Assembly: GCA_039029915.1 (NCBI GenBank)
Contig: JBCCFD010000329.1
Coordinates: 1 to 9,483, forward strand
DNA from: QQUD01 sp039029915
GTDB taxonomy: Bacteria > Chloroflexota > Anaerolineae > Promineifilales > Promineifilaceae
Direction: 5' to 3'
DNA: 9,483 bases
Part shown: positions 1-6,135 of the stretch, in pieces
Layout: each line of letters opens with the position of its first letter
Numbering within the stretch: the first letter of the stretch is position 1
The notes under the pieces: model-generated
Told to the model about the DNA's origin: nothing
The model's input: the letters and a program-made list of their open reading frames with translations, nothing else
The model's database searches: none
Made by a program: the position numbers and the translations under genes

Positions 1-135
1 ACCGTAGCGATCCCGTTGGATCAACTGTTGATGAATGTTAAGGCAGTGGCGAATGATTTGATTTTCTTACCGTTTATGGGAGCCATTGGGACACCAACGA
101 TTCGCATTGATAATGTCATGATAGGTGGCCTCTAA
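1..135 (+). CDS. C-terminal end of an unidentified protein (5' truncated by window edge)
   Basis: An open frame runs from the first base to a TAA at 133-135 and gives 44 residues ending in IRIDNVMIGGL. Its start lies outside the window. The tail has alternating hydrophobic strands (TPTIRIDNVMIGG) of the kind that close beta-sandwich domains such as jelly-roll or LamG-like modules, but this is too short to assign a family. Reality as a gene end is supported by the strong intrinsic terminator that begins 13 bases after the stop codon on the same strand. It is convergent with the beta-propeller gene at 236-1552. Function not recognised. Confidence 0.6.
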   Translation, partial: TVAIPLDQLLMNVKAVANDLIFLPFMGAIGTPTIRIDNVMIGGL

Positions 136-147
136 GTTTTGAATAAG

Positions 148-184
148 CAGCCGTGAGAAATGCTAAATTTCTCACGGCTGTTTT
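148..184 (+). terminator. Intrinsic terminator after the plus-strand partial gene
   Basis: A perfect 14-bp stem (148-161 with 167-180) closes a 5-nt loop and is followed by TTTT at 181-184. This is a textbook rho-independent terminator for transcription leaving the gene that ends at 135. On the minus strand the base run after the stem is not U-rich, so it is a poorer terminator for the convergent gene ending at 236. Confidence 0.9.
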
Positions 185-235
185 ATAAGTTTACTAATGG
201 TCGATTATTAACCATGACTTTTGGCGCTTAGATGC

Positions 236-1552
236 TTATCTGATGTCATACACTTCGAGAATGCCATTGTTATTTCCAGTTCCGACAATGTACAAAAGGC
301 CATTATCCTCTTGCATATCACGGGGACTATCAGAAAGTTCTCCATGGTCGATTATTTCTTGAAAAACGAGCTCGCCTGATTGTTTTTGATAAGCTTGTAA
401 AAACCATGCTGAACCTTCGCCCTGATAGTTTCCCGGAGCCAATGTGTAAATTCGGTCATCAAAATTCAATAGTTCAGTAATTGTTGAGATATTGGCCTGT
501 TCATCAGTGGATTCTAACCAGTTTAGGTTCCCGTTCCTTTTGTTTAACGAGGCTATGAAGGCGGTCGATCTGCTGCCGAACTGCCTATAGCTTCCCGCAA
601 CATAGATTTGTGATCGATCAACAACAATTCCTCTTAAAGTTGTAAGATTGTCTGGGATATTGATCTCACTTTCCCAAAGTAAACGGCCGTTCTTAGACTG
701 GTAAGCACGCACGACACCTTCATCTAAATGGTTGCGTCCAGCAACGAAGAGGGCATTTCTATCAAAAGCCAATGAGAAGGCTACTTCAAATCCAGGCTCG
801 TTAATTAACTCTTCCCAGAAAATCTGGCCAGTCGATAGATTGTATGAACGAATAAACCAGCCCTCATCATAACCAGAATTTGTGATCCATCCAGAGACAA
901 ATAATCGGTTGCCTGAGACTTCAGCATCGAATGGGATATTTTCTGTGCCACCGGCACTGTAACGATCTCGCCAAACAAGTGCACCAGTTTGAATATCGTG
1001 AACAGAAACAACCCAATCTGGTTCAAAATTTTCATCATATGCTTCTCCAACAACAATAACAAATTTCTCTGTAACTAATAAGTCTTGTAAGAAGCTAACT
1101 GTTCCGTTGTAATCATATTCATCTTGCCAAAGCAAATTACCGGTATTGCTATCATGAGCTCGTAAAATCCAATTTTCCTGAACGACAGCGACTTCGCTTG
1201 CCCCGGCAACGATGACCCGGTCATTCTGTGCTGCAATTTTATAAATTGAATCAAAATTGCCTGTGTAATCAAACTGGTCTTCCCAAATAAGCGATTGTGT
1301 TTGAGTATCATAGGCTCGAATAAACCAATCTGGATTTTCTGCATTAGAGGTTGCTGAACTGGCAACAAAGACTTTCCCGTCTGCCGTCGCAACTGACACT
1401 GCCGTTTCGATACCATCTTCGTTGTAACTAAATTCATCTCCCCATATAAACAGTCCAGATGCTGAAATAACTCCAACAATCGATATTAGACAGAGAATAA
1501 CCAATGCCGTTGTTGCAATGGTATGCCTTTGGCTTCGTTGAATGATTTGCAT
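236..1552 (-). CDS. Exported or membrane-anchored PQQ-like beta-propeller protein
   Basis: The 438-residue product begins with a basic stretch and a hydrophobic helix (about residues 11-33), which would serve as signal peptide or N-terminal anchor, so the rest should lie outside the membrane. The remainder is repeated modules of the type [LIV]RAYDxxTGxLxWxDxF, about 50-60 residues each, at roughly 77-96, 128-147, 181-200, 233-252, 279-298, 331-350 and 383-402. The C-terminal ILEVYDIR (431-438) supplies the strand missing from the N-terminal GLFIWGDEF (33-41), which is velcro closure. That makes eight blades, the usual count for PQQ-dehydrogenase-like or BamB-like propellers. No PQQ-binding or catalytic residues are evident, so it is probably a binding or scaffold protein rather than an enzyme. 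ATG start with an AAGGAG Shine-Dalgarno (1558-1563) 5 nt upstream. It stands alone, separated from the upstream cluster by a terminator. Confidence 0.85.
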   Translation of the reverse strand: MQIIQRSQRHTIATTALVILCLISIVGVISASGLFIWGDEFSYNEDGIETAVSVATADGKVFVASSATSNAENPDWFIRAYDTQTQSLIWEDQFDYTGNFDSIYKIAAQNDRVIVAGASEVAVVQENWILRAHDSNTGNLLWQDEYDYNGTVSFLQDLLVTEKFVIVVGEAYDENFEPDWVVSVHDIQTGALVWRDRYSAGGTENIPFDAEVSGNRLFVSGWITNSGYDEGWFIRSYNLSTGQIFWEELINEPGFEVAFSLAFDRNALFVAGRNHLDEGVVRAYQSKNGRLLWESEINIPDNLTTLRGIVVDRSQIYVAGSYRQFGSRSTAFIASLNKRNGNLNWLESTDEQANISTITELLNFDDRIYTLAPGNYQGEGSAWFLQAYQKQSGELVFQEIIDHGELSDSPRDMQEDNGLLYIVGTGNNNGILEVYDIR

Positions 1553-1612
1553 ATTTTCTCCTTGCTTTCCGCTTGAGCTGGCAACTCAAAAGGAAACTGG
1601 CTAACTTTAACT

Positions 1613-1642
1613 TTCATATCCGTCAATATTACACATCATCAA
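1613..1642 (-). promoter_or_regulatory. Possible promoter of the beta-propeller gene
   Basis: On the minus strand TTGATG (1637-1642) and TATGAA (1613-1618) are separated by 18 bp, each matching 4 of 6 bases of the sigma70-type boxes. It lies between the terminator at 1661-1693 and the start codon at 1552, where a promoter is needed, but the match is weak. Confidence 0.25.
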
Positions 1643-1660
1643 TTTCTTTCTCCATTACGA

Positions 1661-1693
1661 AAAAACGCTCATGGAGAAGTCATGAGCGTTTTT
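1661..1693 (-). terminator. Intrinsic terminator of the minus-strand cluster
   Basis: A perfect 13-bp inverted repeat (1661-1673 with 1681-1693, core ACGCTCATG) closes a 7-nt loop. Read on the minus strand the stem ends in a run of T (through 1660), 27 bases after the acyl-CoA dehydrogenase stop. A/T runs flank both sides, so it could act in both directions. It separates the catabolic cluster from the propeller gene. Confidence 0.9.
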
Positions 1694-1720
1694 GATGAAA
1701 AGGAGTTTATAAGAAGTTAT

Positions 1721-2881
1721 TTATGCGCCATACGGCCGTAATAAAGCGCGTGAAATGATGTGTCGTTGAATTTCGCTGGTGCCGTCCCAGATTCGCTCAA
1801 CGCGAGCGTCACGCCAGAAGCGGACAATTGGATTTTCCTCAGCTAGCCCCATACCACCAAAAATTTGAATCGCATCATCCGTTACCTTGGCCAGCATTTC
1901 TGAGGCAAAGAGCTTGGCCATGGCGAAATCTTCATCTTTGGCGGTGCCTTGATCGGCTCGCCACGCCGTTTCCAGCGTAATAAGATCAGCACAGCGAATT
2001 TGGGTGGCCATATCGGCTAGCTTAAATGAAACGCCTTGGAATTTGCCGATTGGCTTGCCAAACTGGACGCGCGTGGCGGCCCACTCTTGGGAAAGCTCTA
2101 AAGCACGCTGTGCTTTACCGACACAGGTGGCGGCGACCGTCAGTCTCGTCGCCCCTAACCAAGTGCCCGCCACATCAAACCCTTTATGCAGTTCGCCTAA
2201 GATGTTGCTAGCCGGGATGCGGGCATTGTCAAAATTGAGAATTGAATTGTTGTATCCACGATATGAAACAACATCGTAGCCGGGATCAACCGAGACGCCA
2301 GGGGTGTCAAAATCGACTAGGAATGAGGTAATCATTTTACGAATGCCGCGCGGGGTTTCCATTTCGCCACTGGCGCAGAAAAGAATCGCATAATCAGCCA
2401 CATCGGCATGGCTGATAAAGTGCTTGGTGCCATTGATAATGTAATCATCTCCATCAGGAACGGCCGTGCACTCCATACCTCGCATATCTGACCCTGCGCT
2501 GGGCTCCGTCATGGCTAGGCAATCGTGTCGTGTGCCTTCAATGGTGGGAATGAGGTATTTTTCAATTTGCTCCCCTTTGCATGCCCGCAGGATGTTGCTG
2601 GGGCGGGTGACAAAATGATTAAGCGCAAAGCTGGTGCGGCCAAGCTCTCGCTCCATCAACGTGAGAGACACATTATCCAAATCTGGGGCACCGTACTCTT
2701 CAGGCATGTTGGCGGCGTAAAGCCCGCTGTTTAGCGCTTTTTGGCGGATTTGATTAGCAAGCTCAGGCGAGACGGCGTTGGCTTTTTCCACTTCGTCTTC
2801 ATGTGGAATGAGTTCTTTTTCAACAAAATTCCGCGTCACTTCAACGATCATTTGTTGTTCATCTGTTAGTGCAAAATTCAT
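1721..2881 (-). CDS. Acyl-CoA dehydrogenase (FAD-dependent)
   Basis: The 386-residue protein matches the normal family length and layout: N-terminal helical domain (1-118), middle beta domain starting with the signature CLAMTEPSAGSD (121-132), and C-terminal helical domain with RVQFGKPIGKFQ (271-282), QIFGGMGLAEENP (339-351) and the end motif RIWDGTSEIQRHI (363-375). The family oxidises acyl-CoA thioesters to trans-2-enoyl-CoA and passes electrons to ETF. The catalytic base position before GTSEIQ is Asp366 instead of the more usual Glu, and there is no obvious alternative Glu in the 240-250 helix. The ATG has a GGAG Shine-Dalgarno 7 nt upstream. It is the last gene before the cluster terminator, 240 bp after the dehydrogenase gene. 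Substrate is unknown. The context suggests a carnitine-linked or short acyl-CoA, but that is inference. Confidence 0.93.
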   Translation of the reverse strand: MNFALTDEQQMIVEVTRNFVEKELIPHEDEVEKANAVSPELANQIRQKALNSGLYAANMPEEYGAPDLDNVSLTLMERELGRTSFALNHFVTRPSNILRACKGEQIEKYLIPTIEGTRHDCLAMTEPSAGSDMRGMECTAVPDGDDYIINGTKHFISHADVADYAILFCASGEMETPRGIRKMITSFLVDFDTPGVSVDPGYDVVSYRGYNNSILNFDNARIPASNILGELHKGFDVAGTWLGATRLTVAATCVGKAQRALELSQEWAATRVQFGKPIGKFQGVSFKLADMATQIRCADLITLETAWRADQGTAKDEDFAMAKLFASEMLAKVTDDAIQIFGGMGLAEENPIVRFWRDARVERIWDGTSEIQRHIISRALLRPYGA

Positions 2882-2937
2882 AGGATTGCTCCATTTATTT
2901 AGTTTGTGTGAAACTGGACGAAGGTTTTGTCATGTAG

Positions 2938-2950
2938 AGTGAGGCTCACT
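2938..2950. promoter_or_regulatory. Operator-like palindrome in the 240-bp gap before the acyl-CoA dehydrogenase gene
   Basis: AGTGAG-G-CTCACT is a 13-bp near-perfect palindrome, 57 bp upstream of the acyl-CoA dehydrogenase start. The loop is too small for a good RNA hairpin, so a protein-binding site is more likely than a terminator. Nothing else convincing (no clear promoter, no small ORF) was seen in 2882-3121. The gap does suggest that the acyl-CoA dehydrogenase gene may have its own promoter. Confidence 0.25.
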
Positions 2951-3121
2951 TTTTGATACGACTAAAAAATATTTCGTCGAGACTTCTCTTTATTGATAGC
3001 GCGGACAACCTTTCCCACGCTTACTATGACGAGATGCCTCGATTCTCTTTTTGAGTATCGTTTTAGACGGCCTTATCCACTCGGCATGACATCCGTATAG
3101 TCCTTAATTTAGGTTAACTGC

Positions 3122-4090
3122 TTATTCGGGGCGGCCGACATGCCACAGTTCGCTGCTGTCAAGCATTTCAATCATACGGATCAGCAGATCGTCCCGCTCT
3201 TCTTCAAGATCGCGGATAGAACGGCCGTTTGTGACTTCATCACAGCCGTCAATCACTTTGTTTGCCAACTCGTCTGTGAGTTCAGGCGCTTCAAGGAAGG
3301 TCCACGGTGCTTCTAGCGATGGCCCAAACTGATGGATGAGGTGGGCCATGCCGCCCGCGCCACCGCCAAGATGCAAAACGGTTAACGGTCCCATAAGCGC
3401 CCACCGGATGCCTGGGCCATAGCGCACCGCGGCATCGATTTCGTAAACGGAGGCCATATCGTTGTCGATCATGTGCAGAATTTCCCGCCAAACTGCTTCC
3501 ATAATGCGGTCAGCCACAAAGCCAGGCACCTCTTTTTTTAGCTTGAGGGGCTGTTTGCCGGTTGATTTGTAAAAGTCAACGGCCCAATCGTGCGCTTCAT
3601 CTGAGGTGTTTTTGCCGGCTACGACTTCAACGAGGGGCATCAGATAAGGCGGATTAAACGGATGAGCCACCACACATCGTTCAGGATGGTTAACCTCAAC
3701 CGCCATTTCGGTCATTAAATAACCTGAGGTGCTACTGGCGATGATGCTTTCCTTGGGGCAGGCCGCATCGATTTGTTTGTAAGTTTCTATTTTGATAGGG
3801 AGTCGTTCGGGCGTGTTTTCTTGGATAAATTCTGCTTGGGCAACTGCTTCAGCTAGTGTAGGAGCAAAACTTAGATTGTTTAGCGATGCGCCATTTTTTA
3901 ATCCCAACCGTTCTAGCTTTGGCCAAACGGCCGTTTCCAAGCGCTCTCTTAATTTTGATTCAGCGTCTGGGTCTGGGTCCCAAACGGTGACGTTCATACC
4001 TTGGCGTAAGAAGTGAGCCACCCAGCCACCTCCAATAACGCCCGCACCGATAACGGCGACATTTTTTACTTCAGTTACTTTTGGTCTCAT
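3122..4090 (-). CDS. L-carnitine dehydrogenase-like 3-hydroxyacyl dehydrogenase
   Basis: The family oxidises L-carnitine to 3-dehydrocarnitine with NAD+ in the cytoplasm. The 322-residue product has a Rossmann site VAVIGAGVIGGGW (11-23) with acidic Asp38 at the end of beta2, SSTSG (119-123), the active-site segment VAHPFNPPYLMPLVE (141-155, His143), and a C-terminal domain with RYGPGIRWALMG (223-234), GGGAGGMAHLIHQFGP (242-257) and PWTF (262-265). The last set is characteristic of carnitine dehydrogenases rather than fatty-acid 3-hydroxyacyl-CoA dehydrogenases. Length also fits (about 320). The ATG at 4090 is chosen over an in-frame TTG at 4150, because the extension would run through a hairpin and has no family counterpart. 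No strong Shine-Dalgarno precedes either. It follows the BKACE gene by 133 bp. There is no C-terminal thioesterase fusion of the kind found in some homologues. Confidence 0.85.
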   Translation of the reverse strand: MRPKVTEVKNVAVIGAGVIGGGWVAHFLRQGMNVTVWDPDPDAESKLRERLETAVWPKLERLGLKNGASLNNLSFAPTLAEAVAQAEFIQENTPERLPIKIETYKQIDAACPKESIIASSTSGYLMTEMAVEVNHPERCVVAHPFNPPYLMPLVEVVAGKNTSDEAHDWAVDFYKSTGKQPLKLKKEVPGFVADRIMEAVWREILHMIDNDMASVYEIDAAVRYGPGIRWALMGPLTVLHLGGGAGGMAHLIHQFGPSLEAPWTFLEAPELTDELANKVIDGCDEVTNGRSIRDLEEERDDLLIRMIEMLDSSELWHVGRPE

Positions 4091-4112
4091 GATATTTCTA
4101 TTTGCGATTTTG

Positions 4113-4159
4113 GGTTGACGATTGACGAGCATTTTTAGGAGTTTCGTCAATCATCAATC
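4113..4159 (-). repeat. Long imperfect hairpin just upstream of the carnitine dehydrogenase start
   Basis: A 16-bp inverted repeat (4113-4128 with 4144-4159, arms built from the units TTGACGA and GATTGACGA) has one mismatch and one G-U pair around a 15-nt loop. It sits 23 bp upstream of the chosen ATG, inside the operon gap. It could be an mRNA-stability or attenuation element, or a remnant of a dispersed intergenic repeat. It is not followed by a U-run. Confidence 0.6.
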
Positions 4160-4180
4160 GACAATCTGCTATTTTGAAGG

Positions 4181-4215
4181 AAGACGCACGCTGAACCTGT
4201 CGAAGTGCGTGTCTT
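4181..4215 (-). repeat. Hairpin with TTCGACAGGTTCAG-type loop after the BKACE gene
   Basis: Arms AAGACGCAC (4181-4189) and GTGCGT-GT-CTT (4205-4215, 2-nt bulge) close a 15-nt loop that reads TTCGACAGGTTCAGC on the minus strand. It starts 8 nt after the BKACE stop codon. The loop resembles a TTCGACAGGCTCAG-like motif that I recall as common in bacterial intergenic repeats; this is memory, not a search. No T-run follows, so it is a weak terminator at best and more likely a REP-like element or processing or stability hairpin between the two operon genes. Confidence 0.55.
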
Positions 4216-4223
4216 TCTTATTA

Positions 4224-5156
4224 TTAGAATTTAACGTTGTCGCCACCTTTCAAACCAAGTCGCTGGCGGGCTTCTTCAGGCGTGGCGATATCGAGGGCAA
4301 GTTCATCAAAGATACGTCGCGCTTTTTCAACATATTGGGCATTTGATTCAGCCAGTTTTCCTTTGCCGATGTAGAGATTGTCCTCCATGCCGACCCGAAC
4401 ATTGCAGCCCATGAGGGCGCCAACGGTGATGAGGTTAAACTGATAGCGGCCACCCCCTAATACTGAAACCTCGATATCATCTCCTAGCAGTCGTTTGGCT
4501 GTGCGCACCATAAACACCACATTGTCAACATCTGGGCCGATACCGCCGAGTGTGTTGATCACCATTTGCACGCTAATGGGCGGTTTGACGAGGCCCATAC
4601 TTTGGTAATAGGCTAGCGTGTAAAGGTGGCCGATGTCATATGCTTCAAACTCCATGCGGGTACCCGTTTCGTTTTGTAAAAATTTGAGCATGTATTCGAT
4701 GTCTGCAAAACTGCTAGAGAAAGGTTCGGTGCGGGTTGATTCAAGGAACGGCTCTTCCCAGTCGTGCTCCCACTGGCCTTGATATTTTGGAATCATGGGG
4801 AAGCCACCGTAGTTCATGGTACCCAGGTTGCAGGAGCAGAGCTCTGGCTGGAGGGTTCGCACAACGTTGAGTCGTTCTTCGATGGTTTGGCCTGTGGCCC
4901 CGCCCGTTGTCATATTAATCACGGCATCTGTTTCTGATTTGATTCCTTCGGCATATTCACGGAACACCTCAGGATCAGACGTGGGGCTGCCGTCGTGGGC
5001 GTTACGGCCGTGTATGTGAATGATAGCTGCGCCTGCTTTGGCTGCCTTGATTGAGTCTTCAATGAGGTGTTCTGGTTTGTAGGGTAGATGCGGATTCATG
5101 GTAGGCGTAAAACTTGCCCCCGTGACCGCAGCGGTGATGATCACTTTATTTGCCAT
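4224..5156 (-). CDS. BKACE-family beta-keto acid cleavage enzyme (Kce-like), probable dehydrocarnitine cleavage
   Basis: BKACE enzymes condense a beta-keto acid with acetyl-CoA and cleave it to acetoacetate plus a new acyl-CoA, using a Zn ion in a TIM barrel. The 310-residue protein opens with VIITAAVTGASFTP (5-18), has the metal pair HIHGR (47-51, His47 and His49), INMTTGGATG (80-89), SVLGGGRYQ (231-239), and VRVGMEDNLYIGKG (253-266), where Glu258 should complete the Zn site and Asp259 lies in the substrate pocket. The ending TPEEARQRLGLKG is typical of the family. It is longer than lysine-fermentation Kce (about 272-276), matching the longer subgroup. Substrate is inferred from the adjacent carnitine dehydrogenase: dehydrocarnitine plus acetyl-CoA to betainyl-CoA plus acetoacetate. 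ATG start with AAGGAG 10 nt upstream. Confidence 0.88.
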   Translation of the reverse strand: MANKVIITAAVTGASFTPTMNPHLPYKPEHLIEDSIKAAKAGAAIIHIHGRNAHDGSPTSDPEVFREYAEGIKSETDAVINMTTGGATGQTIEERLNVVRTLQPELCSCNLGTMNYGGFPMIPKYQGQWEHDWEEPFLESTRTEPFSSSFADIEYMLKFLQNETGTRMEFEAYDIGHLYTLAYYQSMGLVKPPISVQMVINTLGGIGPDVDNVVFMVRTAKRLLGDDIEVSVLGGGRYQFNLITVGALMGCNVRVGMEDNLYIGKGKLAESNAQYVEKARRIFDELALDIATPEEARQRLGLKGGDNVKF

Positions 5157-5286
5157 TTTTGTAAGTCTCCTTCTTTTTAGCTACTCAGCATTTCAGCCCC
5201 TCATCTGCTTAAGTGTTCTGAAGTTTCTAGTTTGAAAACCTTGTTAGATAAAAGCTGCGGAACCTCGAGGAAATGAAGTTTGTAGC

Positions 5287-5325
5287 CTTCGTTTTATTCA
5301 AAGCAGGAACTTCGTTTTACTTAAA
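5287..5325. repeat. Pair of 16-bp direct repeats upstream of the BKACE gene
   Basis: CTTCGTTTTATTCAAA (5287-5302) and CTTCGTTTTACTTAAA (5310-5325) agree at 14 of 16 positions and are offset by 23 bp, about two helical turns. They lie in the 180-bp gap between iclR and the BKACE gene, where a regulated promoter would be expected. They are candidate regulator sites, with no direct evidence of binding. The rest of this gap holds an 8-bp palindrome CCTCGAGG (5263-5270) and no convincing promoter or ORF. Confidence 0.35.
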
Positions 5326-5336
5326 CGATTGTCTGA

Positions 5337-6086
5337 CTATCTGATTAACTTTGAACTAATTGCCTCGCTTGTGTTCATAACTAGTTTGGCAAAAATTTTG
5401 GTTTTTTCCTTAGGGAATCGATAGGCCGGGCCGTCAATGGTGACGGCGGCTATAATTTTCCCATCTTGGTTTTTGATAGGGGCTGAGTAGGCGACTAACC
5501 CCTCTTCAAACTCATTTCGTGAATGTGCAAAGCCAGTTTGATGAATGGCCTCTATTTTTTCTAGCAGCTCATTTTGGGTGAGCTTTTTATAAGCGGGTGT
5601 GGTAACAAAAGGGCCATTGAGGTAGCTATTGAGTTTTGCTGTTGTCCAAGTTGACAGATAAATTTTTCCATCAGAAACCAAGTGCAAGGGGACGTTTCTC
5701 CCTACCCAGTTGCTGGGCTGAATGTGGTATTGGCTATTAATTTGGTCGATATAGTGGACAAAAAGGCCTTCGGGGACGCTGAGGTAGACGGACTCTTTGG
5801 TTTGCTGGGCAAGCTGGAGCAAAAACGGCCGGGCAATGTTAATGAGCTGTTGGGTTGATGACTGGGTAGCCGAAATGGCTCTGATTGATTCACCAATGCG
5901 GTAGGTTGCTTCATCAGGTAGACGCTCAACGGCTTGCACATTCTGCATAGTGTTTAGTAATCGAATAACTGTGGGCCTTGGTAAATTGATCGCTTTGGCA
6001 ATTTCAGCGGCACCAATGCCATCCGGATTTTCACTGATGGTTTGTAAAATCGTAAAGGCGCGTTCAACAGATTGGACAGATTTCAT
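5337..6086 (-). CDS. IclR-family transcriptional regulator
   Basis: A 249-residue protein of normal family length. The N-terminal winged helix-turn-helix covers about 1-65 (VERAFTILQTISENPDGIG, then EIAKAINLPRPTVIRLLNTM as the recognition helix region). The C-terminal effector domain spans about 80-249, with ESVYLSVPEGLFVHYIDQ (98-115), the pocket segment GRNVPLHLVSDGKIYLS (129-145), FAHSRNEFEEGLVAYSAPI (186-204) and AAVTIDGPAYRF (213-224). Such regulators sense small carboxylates or aromatic acids. Placed immediately upstream of the BKACE, carnitine dehydrogenase and acyl-CoA dehydrogenase genes, it is the probable local regulator. There is no Shine-Dalgarno, and the promoter -10 box ends 6 nt before the ATG, so the transcript should be leaderless. 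Likely autoregulated (see 6093-6121). Confidence 0.93.
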   Translation of the reverse strand: MKSVQSVERAFTILQTISENPDGIGAAEIAKAINLPRPTVIRLLNTMQNVQAVERLPDEATYRIGESIRAISATQSSTQQLINIARPFLLQLAQQTKESVYLSVPEGLFVHYIDQINSQYHIQPSNWVGRNVPLHLVSDGKIYLSTWTTAKLNSYLNGPFVTTPAYKKLTQNELLEKIEAIHQTGFAHSRNEFEEGLVAYSAPIKNQDGKIIAAVTIDGPAYRFPKEKTKIFAKLVMNTSEAISSKLIR

Positions 6087-6092
6087 GTCCGT

Positions 6093-6121
6093 ATTGTAAA
6101 CAATGTTCGCTTTGTGGACAA
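6093..6121 (-). promoter_or_regulatory. iclR promoter with two overlapping TTGTNNACAA operators
   Basis: On the minus strand TTGTCC (-35, 6116-6121) and TACAAT (-10, 6093-6098) are separated by exactly 17 bp. Two copies of the palindrome TTGTNNACAA sit on it: 6112-6121 (center CC on the minus strand) overlaps the -35, and 6094-6103 (center TT) overlaps the -10. Their centres are 18 bp apart. A protein bound there would block RNA polymerase, which is the expected arrangement for autorepression. The predicted start of transcription is at or next to the ATG (6086). Confidence 0.6.
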
Positions 6122-6135
6122 GTGGTTAACTGGTC

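Noticed and set aside
805..1479. Two minus-strand ORFs (85 and 134 residues) inside the propeller gene
   Set aside because: They are out-of-frame shadows of the repeated propeller modules; their apparent similarity to each other comes from the repeats in the real frame.
1571..1587. Short inverted repeat TTGAG/CTCAA upstream of the propeller gene
   Set aside because: Only 5 bp with a 7-nt loop, too weak to claim a function.
2004..2734. Plus-strand ORFs antisense to the acyl-CoA dehydrogenase
   Set aside because: The minus strand carries the full family signature; these antisense frames have no motifs.
4091..4150. TTG start at 4150 for the carnitine dehydrogenase (20 extra residues)
   Set aside because: The extension passes through the 4113-4159 hairpin, lacks a Shine-Dalgarno and gives a low-complexity N-terminus not expected before the Rossmann motif; ATG at 4090 gives the usual family length.
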